A stretch of DNA of 13,924 bases from Actinomycetes bacterium. GTDB lineage: Bacteria > Actinomycetota > Aquicultoria > CAJVYJ01. Of the stretch, positions 5,124 to 12,428 are shown in pieces (positions within the stretch are counted from its first letter, which is position 1; every line of letters begins with the position of its first letter). The DNA lies in NCBI GenBank assembly GCA_030597945.1, contig JAUVQW010000015.1, forward strand, positions 1 through 13,924, given 5' to 3'. The translations under genes were made by a program, and so were the position numbers. The notes below the pieces were generated by a model. It was not told where the DNA came from, did no database searches, and saw only the letters and a program-made list of their open reading frames with translations.

Positions 5124-5271
5124 CTTGACCATACCTCCCTTGTTGCTCAAAGTCACTCAAGTTGCTATGATGTCGTAGTTGATTTAAATGGTAACACCTT
5201 ACTTTTAGTTATTAAATTAATTAAGGTGGCCGGCATAGATCAGCACCTATAATAAGACATCACAGGAGCAC
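5124..5271 (+). promoter_or_regulatory. Intergenic region with probable tatC promoter
   Basis: TATAAT at 5248-5253 is a perfect -10, but no good -35 stands 16-18 bases before it. It is followed by AGGAG (5264-5268) and the TTG/TTG start pair at 5272 and 5275, so a short leader is expected. The rest of the region shows no open frame and no clear terminator for the upstream operon. Confidence 0.4.
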
Positions 5272-5970
5272 TTGTTGGCAGATAAACAAATGACCTTTTT
5301 CGATCTCATTGGTTAGCTTAGAAAAAGGCTTACTCGCATAGTACTTGCTCTTCTTATCTTTAGCTCCATCGGTTATGTTTACGCCTTTCGTATCCTCGAT
5401 TTTCTAAAAGCGAGGCTTCCGGATATTACTATTACATACCAAAGCTTGATGGAGCCGTTCATGGCCAAATTCAAGCTGGGGGTCTTGTTTGGATTTATCA
5501 TGTCTACACCGATCATCTTCTATCAGATACTTTCCTTCCTCGCACCGGCTCTAAAGGGCAAAGAAAAACGGCTTCTATATCCGATGGTGGCGATGATGGT
5601 CGTCTTATTCATGATGGGTGCCAGTGTCGGCTACTACTACGTCCTTCCGGTCGGCGCCGAGTGGCTTCTGGCCCAAGACGAAGGCGAACTTGTAAGATTA
5701 TTAAATGTCAGCCAATTTATCAGCTTTACAACCCTCTTTATTATCGCTTTCGGTGTCGCCTTCGAGACCCCGGTCGCTCTCATCATCTTGATGAAATTAA
5801 AAATTGTAAGCCGGGAGCGCCTAAGACAAAACTGGCGAGTCGCCTATGTATCGCTCCTTGTTATTTCGGCGATGGCAACACCGGATTGGAGCCTGCCCCC
5901 GATGCTGATAATGAGTGCTTTTATGATCTTTCTATATGAGTTTACGCTTATTATCGCTCGCTGGATCTAG
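5272..5970 (+). pseudogene. tatC: TatC, twin-arginine translocase subunit, interrupted by an in-frame TAG
   Basis: TatC binds the twin-arginine signal peptide and, with TatA, exports folded proteins. Read through from TTG 5272 (or 5275), the frame is 232 codons, close to the family length of about 250, and codes a recognisable TatC with six hydrophobic segments. However, codon 15 (5314-5316) is TAG, within FFDLIG*LRKRL. This is the place of the highly conserved Glu (Glu15 in E. coli HLIELRKRL), so GAG to TAG is the likely change. After it the frame is intact to 5970, with the second conserved Glu in FGVAFETP and the TPD motif. Without read-through, restart at TTG 5443 or ATG 5446 would lose the cytoplasmic N-terminus and the first helix. 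TAG is an ordinary stop elsewhere in the window. A recent nonsense mutation, sequence error or suppression cannot be separated here. Confidence 0.8.
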
Positions 5971-6283
5971 CCGGCACTAATTAATTTTTTATATCCCTGT
6001 TTTTGCTGATCGATTCCCTAATTAGATGATCTCTGCTAACAACCATGTTTACCTGCCTATTTATCAATTTTCACTTTCTACCTACTTCTGTCTCTGTATA
6101 TAGTGCGAAAATCGACCTTCATTAATTATTTTCTTGCCAGCAATTTTTTTTGTGTTAACATATGGCACTGTTATGACGAAAAGTGAATCAGCGTTAATAT
6201 CTTCTGACGTTTACTATGATGATTATTGGGGCAGTTTTATAAGGCTGCATCGAAAGCCAAGGAGATAGGACAAAAAAATACCT
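5971..6283 (+). promoter_or_regulatory. Intergenic region with topoisomerase promoter
   Basis: AT-rich, 313 bases. A good promoter is present: TTGCCA at 6134-6139, a 16-base spacer, and TAACAT at 6156-6161 preceded by TGT, an extended -10. Transcription would start near 6168. No convincing terminator follows tatC; there is only a GCCGGC palindrome and a T-rich stretch near 5970-5990. From 5990 to 6130 nothing recognisable is seen. Confidence 0.5.
6173..6268 (+). CDS. Possible 31-codon leader ORF upstream of topoisomerase
   Basis: An ATG about 5 bases after the predicted transcription start opens a 31-codon frame beginning MTKSESALISSDVYY and ending TAG at 6266-6268, 15 bases before the topoisomerase ATG and in the same frame. 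There is no ribosome site before it, so it would have to be translated as a leaderless message. Its end overlaps the AAGGAGATAGGA region that should serve topA, so its translation could influence topA initiation. It may equally be chance. No similarity is recognised. Confidence 0.2.
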   Translation: MTKSESALISSDVYYDDYWGSFIRLHRKPRR

Positions 6284-8323
6284 ATGAAGACATTAATTAT
6301 CAGTGAGAAAAATATAGCCGCGAAACGAATAGCGGAGATGCTATCTAAGGGAAAGAACGAAACGACCAAAGGGTCTATCCCCACCTACCAATTCCAATTA
6401 AACGGTGACGATGTGACTTGCATCGGCCTAAAGGGGCACATCTTAAAGGTGGATTTCCCTGATAAATACTCAAACTGGCAAGACCCGCCCCCCGAAGATC
6501 TCATAAATGCCGAGATAGTCAAAGTCCCTACTCAAAAGAGTCTGGTTACCGCCCTTAAAAAAGAGGCAAAAGGCATAGACAAAGTAATCATCGCCACCGA
6601 CTTTGATAGAGAAGGTGAGCTGATCGGGGTCGACGCCCTTAATCAGATAAAGAAGATAAACGAAAACATTGAGATAAAAAGAGCCCGCTTCTCGGCCCTT
6701 ACCAAAAAAGAGCTGGAAGACGCTTTCAATAATCTTGAAGAACCATATTACTCCCTAGCGAAAGCCGGAGAAGCCCGGCAAGATATCGACCTTATCTGGG
6801 GAGCAACGCTTACCCGGTTCATGTCGCTTTCATCTACAAGACTGGGAAGCCAGTTCCTATCGGTGGGAAGGGTCCAGAGTCCAACTCTTACCCTGGTAGT
6901 CGAGAGAGAGCATGAAAGAAAAGCCTTTGTAAGTGAGCCTTATTGGCAATTAACGGGAAAATTCAAGATCGGTAACGACGAATTCGATGCAAGCCATAAG
7001 GCCGAAAAGTTTTGGAAAAAAGACGAGGTCGACGAAGTACTTAAAAAACTGGGCGATAGCGGCCAGATCACTAAGATCAAAAAGACAGAGCGAAATACCG
7101 CGCCCCCGGCGCCCTTTAATACCACATCATTTCTAACATCGGCCGCGGCAACGGGCATATCCCCGGCTAATGCCATGCGGATAGCGGAAAACTTATATAT
7201 GGAAGGTTATACAAGTTATCCGCGCGTTGATAATACCGTCTACCCGGACTCACTCGATTTTCGGGGGATCTTAGCTTCGCTTGAGAGCGTCAAAACTGTT
7301 GGAAGCTTGGCTAAAGAAATAGGTAAAACTGATAAATTCGAACCGACCAGAGGAAAAAAGCAAGCCACAGACCATCCGCCGATCCATCCAACCGGTTCTA
7401 ACCCAGGAGATAAGCTAGACGATCAGCACTGGAAAATATATGAAATGATCGCCAGAAGATTTATGGCCACCCTGGCTCCAAAAGCAAAAATTGCCAGCAT
7501 CAGAGTCGATATAGAAGCAGGTGGTGAGCCGTTTTTTACCAGGGGTTCTCAAGTAATTACACCGGGATGGTTACACTACTACCCTTACGGGAAAAAGAAG
7601 GATGTCTATCTACCGGAATTAAATGAGGGCGATGCGTTGGAGCTTCTAGAAAAAATAGTCGAAGATAAAGAGACGCAGCCACCGGGCCGTTTTAGCCAAG
7701 GATCTCTTATCCAGAAGATGGAAGATTTGGAGCTTGGAACAAAGGCCACTAGGCACAATATCATTCAGAACCTTTACTACCGTGGCTACATCCATAGCGA
7801 TCCTATCGTTCCTACGGATCTTGGCATCGCTATGTCTGATTCTTTAAAAAAGCATGCCGAAAAGATATCGTCACCATCGATGACTGCCGATCTGGAATCG
7901 GACATGGACCAGATCGCCGATGGCAAGATAGACCGCGATCAAGTCGTTAACCGCTCCCGAAAGATGTTAGACGAGATATTTAAAGATCTAGTCAAAAAGA
8001 AGGATGAGGTCGGAAGCGAAATTCGAGCCGGAATCCAAGAAGGCAATATCCTTGGTAAGTGCCCTAATAGCGAGGGTGATCTAAGGATAATCCGGTCTAA
8101 GAAAACTCGTAAACGTTTCGTCGGCTGCAGTGATTATCCTGATTGCGACACCACCTTCCCCCTCCCGCAACACGGAACGATCATTCCGCTGGGAGAGACC
8201 TGCGAACCTTGCGGCTCCCCCAAGATCAAGGTGATCACGAAGGGGAGAAGACCTTGGGAGCTGTGCGTCGATCCTAATTGTTCCACCAAAGATGAGTATA
8301 AGAATAAAAAAGCCGCGAAGTAG
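6284..8323 (+). CDS. topA: DNA topoisomerase I, type IA, archaeal type
   Basis: Relaxes negatively supercoiled DNA by cutting one strand through a tyrosine-phosphate link. The 679-residue protein opens with MKTLIISEKNIAAKRIAEML, the TOPRIM start of archaeal topoisomerases rather than the bacterial VIVESPAKAKTI form. Glu8 and the DFDRE triad (Asp106, Asp108, Glu110) bind metal. Tyr312 and Arg314 in YTSYPRVDN are the catalytic pair. The C-terminus has two zinc modules. The second is complete (Cys640, 643, 661, 666), while the first lacks one ligand because Ser596 replaces Cys (Cys593, Ser596, Cys615, Cys621). The start ATG 6284 has AGGAGATAGGA somewhat far upstream. It may act beside, or instead of, the bacterial enzyme. 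Origin by transfer from archaea, perhaps ancient, is an inference. The next gene starts 6 bases after its stop. Confidence 0.93.
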   Translation: MKTLIISEKNIAAKRIAEMLSKGKNETTKGSIPTYQFQLNGDDVTCIGLKGHILKVDFPDKYSNWQDPPPEDLINAEIVKVPTQKSLVTALKKEAKGIDKVIIATDFDREGELIGVDALNQIKKINENIEIKRARFSALTKKELEDAFNNLEEPYYSLAKAGEARQDIDLIWGATLTRFMSLSSTRLGSQFLSVGRVQSPTLTLVVEREHERKAFVSEPYWQLTGKFKIGNDEFDASHKAEKFWKKDEVDEVLKKLGDSGQITKIKKTERNTAPPAPFNTTSFLTSAAATGISPANAMRIAENLYMEGYTSYPRVDNTVYPDSLDFRGILASLESVKTVGSLAKEIGKTDKFEPTRGKKQATDHPPIHPTGSNPGDKLDDQHWKIYEMIARRFMATLAPKAKIASIRVDIEAGGEPFFTRGSQVITPGWLHYYPYGKKKDVYLPELNEGDALELLEKIVEDKETQPPGRFSQGSLIQKMEDLELGTKATRHNIIQNLYYRGYIHSDPIVPTDLGIAMSDSLKKHAEKISSPSMTADLESDMDQIADGKIDRDQVVNRSRKMLDEIFKDLVKKKDEVGSEIRAGIQEGNILGKCPNSEGDLRIIRSKKTRKRFVGCSDYPDCDTTFPLPQHGTIIPLGETCEPCGSPKIKVITKGRRPWELCVDPNCSTKDEYKNKKAAK

Positions 8324-8329
8324 TGATTG

Positions 8330-9106
8330 ATGAAAATCGCCATCGCCCAGTACCGGCCAAGCGAAAGTATTGACACAAACCTCGAAACAGTAATCAACCT
8401 AGTAAATAAAGCAAGCAAAAAAGATGTCAGCCTTATCTTCTTCAACCAGTTTTTTCTGGGATTTATCGATTCTATTTATAATCAAAAAGTGGTAACCACC
8501 CTTTCAAAAGCGGCGACCCTGCATAATATCGAGATCGTCACCGGAAACTTGGTGGTTAATGAATTAAATAATGAGATTTCTTCCGCCTTCTTTGACAGAA
8601 AAGGAAATTTAAGCTCCTTCGATCCCGAGATCACGGCTACCTCTATGCAAGATGCCCGCTCAAGGCTGTTCAATACCGAACTAGGAACCTTGATGGTCCT
8701 ATCGGAGTTGGAAGCCTACGACAGCGAGATCGATTCCATCATCCATGAAATAAAACCCGAGATAATATTAATGCAAGTAAGTGCCATCTCACTTCTGGAA
8801 CAACAAGCGATAAAAGAGCTCGCCGTAGAGAGATCGCTGAACCAAGCCCACCTCGTTCTTACAGCGTCGATGATCGGCGAATTTAATAACCGACAGTTTC
8901 TCGGTAACTCGATCACCGTTATGCAAGGAGAGATCACTGCCGAGGCATCGGCTTCCGATAGTGAACTGCTTATAACTGACATCGATTCCGAGCGCTTTAT
9001 CGACTATAACGAACTTAGAGAACCGGTGATCATCCCCGAGCTTTTAAAACAAAAACTCGTCCACGACTCTACAGTAAGAGAATCCTCGAAAAAAATGGAG
9101 TCTTAA
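8330..9106 (+). CDS. Nitrilase-fold (carbon-nitrogen hydrolase) protein lacking the catalytic triad
   Basis: A 258-residue protein with the overall layout of the nitrilase/amidase superfamily: MKIAIAQYRPSESIDTNLE at the start, DVSLIFFNQFFLGFID near residue 40, and ELGTLMVLSELEAYDSEI near residue 125. Active members use Glu-Lys-Cys. Here the Glu of the usual FPE motif is Gln (FNQ), the expected YRKxHL lysine motif reads FDPEI, and the Cys of GvlICyD is Val (GTLMVLS). All three are gone, so it is probably not an amidohydrolase; a binding or scaffold role is possible. ATG 8330 is 6 bases after the topA stop with little ribosome site of its own, so translation is probably coupled. The frame is intact and full length, which argues against decay. 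Confidence 0.72.
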   Translation: MKIAIAQYRPSESIDTNLETVINLVNKASKKDVSLIFFNQFFLGFIDSIYNQKVVTTLSKAATLHNIEIVTGNLVVNELNNEISSAFFDRKGNLSSFDPEITATSMQDARSRLFNTELGTLMVLSELEAYDSEIDSIIHEIKPEIILMQVSAISLLEQQAIKELAVERSLNQAHLVLTASMIGEFNNRQFLGNSITVMQGEITAEASASDSELLITDIDSERFIDYNELREPVIIPELLKQKLVHDSTVRESSKKMES

Positions 9107-9186
9107 GACCCTTTCACTTAAAGCTGGCGCTCTCTCCTTTGTTTGTGATAGCATTTTCGTTTGAAAGCACCAAAATCAAGGGTCGG

Positions 9187-10113
9187 ATGAAAAAAGTATC
9201 AATAATAGGCAGTGGAAACGTAGGGGCAACCGCCGCGCTGATCACGGCTAAAGAAGCTTTAGGCGACGTCGTTCTTCTCGATGTTGTCCAAGGTATCCCC
9301 CAGGGTAAAGCCCTGGATCTCTCGGCAGCTATGTCACTATTCCAGTCCCCTTCCAAGATAACCGGCACCGATGATTATGATGATATATCCGGCTCCGATG
9401 TAGTTGTGATCACAGCGGGACTTCCCCGGCAACCGGGTATGAGCCGAAGTGATCTATTAAAAAAGAATTCGGCGATCGTTACGAGCGTTGTAGAAAACAT
9501 TGTCGATCGTTGTCCGGACGCTATCTTGCTTATCGTTACCAATCCCCTTGATGTTATGACCTATCTTGCCTTTAAAAAAAGCGGCCTGCCCAAAAACCGG
9601 GTGCTCGGGATGGGAGGACTGCTCGATACCTCCAGACTTCGCTTTTTCATCGCCGAGGCGGCTGAGGTTGAAGTGGAAAGGGTCGAGGCAATGGTGATCG
9701 GCGCCCACAGTAACGATATGGTACCCCTTATCAGCCTTGCTAAAATAGATGGTAAACCGGTAAGTGAGGTATTAGATAAAGAAGCGATCGAGGTAATTAA
9801 AGAAAAGACGGTAAACGGAGGCGCTAAAATCGTCTCCCTTCTAAAGACCGGCAGTGCCTTCTACGCCCCCGGGTCATCGGCGGCAGCGATGGTAAAAGCG
9901 ATCATTAGGGATGAAAAAGTAACTATCCCGACGTGTTGCCTTACCGAAGGTGAATATGGTTTCAACGGTATCTATATTAATCTTCCCGCCATCATCGGCG
10001 GCGGCGGCGTTGAAAAAATTGTCGAGCTGGAGATAAGCGAGTCGGAACGCGGTGAGCTAAATAATTCGGCCGAAGCTATCAAAACTTCTATCGATGAATT
10101 AGAATCCTTATAA
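9187..10113 (+). CDS. mdh: Malate dehydrogenase, NAD-dependent, LDH-like type
   Basis: Interconverts malate and oxaloacetate in the TCA cycle. The 308-residue protein has the Rossmann loop GSGNVG (residues 8-13) and Asp32 at the end of strand two, favouring NAD. Arg81 and Arg87 lie in LPRQPGMSR; Arg81 stands where lactate dehydrogenases have Gln, indicating a dicarboxylate substrate. TNPLD and the DTSR segment (Asp147, Arg150) follow, then catalytic His174 in GAHSNDMVP. That last motif departs from the common GGHGDTMVP but keeps the His. ATG 9187 is preferred over an upstream TTG at 9139, because the Rossmann fold starts straight after it and AAGGG lies just upstream. Fumarase alpha begins about 17 bases after its stop; together they form a malate/fumarate operon. 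Confidence 0.93.
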   Translation: MKKVSIIGSGNVGATAALITAKEALGDVVLLDVVQGIPQGKALDLSAAMSLFQSPSKITGTDDYDDISGSDVVVITAGLPRQPGMSRSDLLKKNSAIVTSVVENIVDRCPDAILLIVTNPLDVMTYLAFKKSGLPKNRVLGMGGLLDTSRLRFFIAEAAEVEVERVEAMVIGAHSNDMVPLISLAKIDGKPVSEVLDKEAIEVIKEKTVNGGAKIVSLLKTGSAFYAPGSSAAAMVKAIIRDEKVTIPTCCLTEGEYGFNGIYINLPAIIGGGGVEKIVELEISESERGELNNSAEAIKTSIDELESL

Positions 10114-10130
10114 GCGTTGGGGGTAAAGGA

Positions 10131-10976
10131 ATAAAAAATCTAAGAGTAATAGAGATAGCCAATAAAGTAGAGGAAGCCTGCTTAGAGGCGAACTACAAAC
10201 TTAGACAAGACGCAAAAGTCCTTTTAGAAAAATCGGTGACTTCCAATAATACTAGGGCGGGAAGCCAGGTCCTCGCCCAGCTCATCGCCAACTATCAAGA
10301 TGCCGCAGCGAAAAAGATGCCGCTCTGCCAAGATTGTGGATACATAACCGCTTTTGCCAAGTTAGGAAACATGGTGGTCATCGAAAACGGCACCTTATCT
10401 GAAGCAATCCAAGGCGGGGTGGCGGCCGCTTATAATAACCATAACTTAAGGCAATCGGTGATCGCCGATGCTTTTTTTGAAAGAGATAATTTTAAACCAC
10501 GGCGGATGGCAAGGATCCATACATCGCTTATCCGTGGTGAAGTATTAAAAATAACGATCATGCCCAAGGGTGGCGGCAGCGACAACGCTTCGAGAATAAA
10601 GATGATGAAACCGACGGCCAGCCCCGAGGAGATCCTGGAATTTATCACCGACACTGTAAAGGAGACCGCTATCAGCGCCTGCCCGCCCCTTTTTATCGGG
10701 ATCGGAATTGGTGGCAGTTTTGATACCGTAGGAACTCTTGCAAAGAAGGCGCTTCTTGAAAATTTCGAGAAGCCCAATCTGGATCCAAAACTAGATAAAT
10801 TAGAAACATATATTCTAGAAGCGGTTAACAAGCTGGGAATCGGACCGGGAGGCTTAGGTGGCGATGTAACGGCATTGGGTGTCTCCGTTCTTACCGGCCC
10901 CTCGCATATGGCCTCGCTTCCGGTAGCGGTCAATATCAACTGCAACAGTCTTCGCTCAGTGGAGTTGGAGTTTTGA
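10131..10976 (+). CDS. fumA: Fumarate hydratase, class I, alpha subunit; start codon unclear
   Basis: The iron-sulfur subunit of two-subunit class I fumarase, which hydrates fumarate to malate. Cluster cysteines are visible in LCQDCG, SACPP and NINCNS, and the family motifs KLGIGPGGLGGDVTALGVS and ASLPVAVNINC are intact. The first standard start in frame is GTG 10236, but that would remove a clearly conserved N-terminus (VIEIANKVEEACLEAN...). Codons remain open and family-like back to about 10131, giving 281 residues, the normal length. Between the upstream stop at 10095 and 10236 there is no ATG, GTG or TTG in frame. ATA 10131, 6 bases after GGGGGT, is the best rare-start candidate; ATA 10149 and 10155 are others. 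A sequence error or point mutation of an ATG is possible. The stop overlaps the next gene (TGATG). Confidence 0.88.
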   Translation: MKNLRVIEIANKVEEACLEANYKLRQDAKVLLEKSVTSNNTRAGSQVLAQLIANYQDAAAKKMPLCQDCGYITAFAKLGNMVVIENGTLSEAIQGGVAAAYNNHNLRQSVIADAFFERDNFKPRRMARIHTSLIRGEVLKITIMPKGGGSDNASRIKMMKPTASPEEILEFITDTVKETAISACPPLFIGIGIGGSFDTVGTLAKKALLENFEKPNLDPKLDKLETYILEAVNKLGIGPGGLGGDVTALGVSVLTGPSHMASLPVAVNINCNSLRSVELEF

Positions 10977-11887
10977 TGAAAATATTTATTAGCGGCGGTA
11001 GCGGTTTCATCGGACAAAACCTGTCAAAGAAACTTGTAAGTGAGGGCCACTCGGTGACAGTGCTATCAAGAGACGCGTCAAAAGCTAAAGGCGTTCTTGG
11101 AGATGAGGTAAGTATTATCGAGGGCGATCCCGCAACTGTTGGTGATTGGCAGGACCAAATCGACGGCCATGACGGCGTAGTCAATCTCTGTGGTGAGGCG
11201 ATCCTGGCTAAGAAATGGACACCGGAGCGTAAGAAGTTGATTCTCGATTCACGAGTAGTATCGACGGGGAATATTGTCAGCGCTATCAAAAGAGCAAAAA
11301 ATAAACCGGGAGTACTTGTAAGCGGCTCGGCCATCGGTATCTACGGCGATGGCGGCACCGATGAGCTAACAGAAGATTCAAGTGTTGGCACCACCTTTGG
11401 AGCCAAACTCTGCCACGACTGGGAGGAAGCCGCTAATTCCGCCACGGCTCTCGGGGTAAGAGTGGTAAAAATTAGGACCGGCGATGTCCTTGGAAAAGGC
11501 GGTATTCTGGCCAAGATGGAGACCCCCTTTAAGCTATATCTCGGCGGACCCTTTGGAAGCGGAAAGCAGTATACCTCATGGATACACATCGACGATCACG
11601 TCGGTATCGTCATAAAGATCTTAGAAGATGAATCGATCAGCGGTCCGGTCAATCTCGTCGCTCCCAATCCGGTTACCGGTCGCCAGTTCGCAGACGCTCT
11701 GGGAAAGGCGCTTAAGAAGCCGAGCTGGTTTGCGGTACCGAAGTTTTCATTAAATCTGATGTTCGGGGAGGGCTCAGAACTTATACTGGAGAGCAAAAAA
11801 GCGCTTCCTAAAAAAATGCTGGACTCAGGCTACCAGTTTAAATTTGAGGATCTGGACAAAGCACTGGCCGATATCTATAAAAATTAG
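10976..11887 (+). CDS. TIGR01777-family NAD(P)-binding epimerase/SDR protein
   Basis: A 303-residue extended short-chain dehydrogenase. It has the nucleotide loop GGSGFIGQNL (GxxGxxG) at the N-terminus, VVNLCGEAI, SGSAIGIYGDGG in the active-site region, and the subfamily signature FKLYLGGPFGSGKQYTSWIH followed by the C-terminal domain with NLVAPNPVTGRQFADALGKA. Relatives include E. coli YfcH; the substrate of this subfamily is unknown. The ATG overlaps the fumarase alpha stop by one base, so translation is coupled, and fumarase beta follows after 15 bases. The gene therefore splits the two fumarase subunits, an uncommon order. Nothing suggests it belongs to the enzyme itself. Confidence 0.9.
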   Translation: MKIFISGGSGFIGQNLSKKLVSEGHSVTVLSRDASKAKGVLGDEVSIIEGDPATVGDWQDQIDGHDGVVNLCGEAILAKKWTPERKKLILDSRVVSTGNIVSAIKRAKNKPGVLVSGSAIGIYGDGGTDELTEDSSVGTTFGAKLCHDWEEAANSATALGVRVVKIRTGDVLGKGGILAKMETPFKLYLGGPFGSGKQYTSWIHIDDHVGIVIKILEDESISGPVNLVAPNPVTGRQFADALGKALKKPSWFAVPKFSLNLMFGEGSELILESKKALPKKMLDSGYQFKFEDLDKALADIYKN

Positions 11888-11902
11888 GCTAAGGAGTAAG
11901 TC

Positions 11903-12427
11903 GTGTCTAAAATAGAGCTACCCCTTACGACAGAAAGTAGAAAAGAGTTAAAAGCAGGCGACCTAGTCGAGCTCTCCGGCGTTATCTATACCGCGCGAGA
12001 TCAAGCGCACAAGCGGCTGGTAAGTCTGATTGAAGGCGAAAAGGAGCTCCCCTTGGATCTCCAAGACCAGACGATCTACTATGCCGGTCCGGCGCCCGCA
12101 CGGCCGGGCGAGATTATCGGCTCTATCGGCCCGACTACATCGTCCCGGATGGACCCTTTCACCCCCGCTATCTTAAAAGCCGGTGTAAAAGGAATGATCG
12201 GTAAGGGTAACCGCTCTGATGATGTGATAAAAGCAATAAAGCGCCACCGGGCGGTCTACTTTGTAGCTACCGGAGGAGCGGCCGTTTATCTATCCCAATT
12301 CATTAAAAAAATGGAGCTCATCGCCTGGCAAGAACTAGGGCCGGAAGCTATTTACAAACTTACTATCGCCGATCTTCCGCTAGTAGTGGCGATTGATAGC
12401 GAGGGCGTCAACGTCTTCGAAAAGTAG
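11903..12427 (+). CDS. fumB: Fumarate hydratase, class I, beta subunit
   Basis: C-terminal (beta) subunit of the heteromeric class I fumarase/tartrate dehydratase family, 174 residues as expected. Motifs seen are GDLVELSGVIYTARDQAH, GPTTSSRMDPFTP (substrate binding), KGMIGKG, TGGAAVYLSQFI and WQELGPEAIYKL...LPLVVAIDSEG. It pairs with the alpha subunit encoded at 10131-10976 to give active enzyme. The start is GTG 11903 with AAGGAG upstream. It ends in TAG one base before the 3' end of the convergent ClC gene, with no terminator between, so the two transcripts probably overlap. The gene symbol is by analogy; E. coli fumB is a different, fused protein. Confidence 0.93.
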   Translation: MSKIELPLTTESRKELKAGDLVELSGVIYTARDQAHKRLVSLIEGEKELPLDLQDQTIYYAGPAPARPGEIIGSIGPTTSSRMDPFTPAILKAGVKGMIGKGNRSDDVIKAIKRHRAVYFVATGGAAVYLSQFIKKMELIAWQELGPEAIYKLTIADLPLVVAIDSEGVNVFEK

Positions 12428-12428
12428 A

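Noticed and set aside
5314..5316. Pyrrolysine or general TAG recoding to explain the tatC amber codon
   Set aside because: TAG ends many intact genes in this window at family-typical lengths, and no recoding tRNA or enzyme is visible here. A point change or sequence error is simpler.
9159..9185. GTTTGA followed by GGGTCG before malate dehydrogenase, resembling a stress promoter
   Set aside because: The spacer is too long compared with the other copies, the -10 is poor, and it ends two bases before the start codon, leaving no leader.
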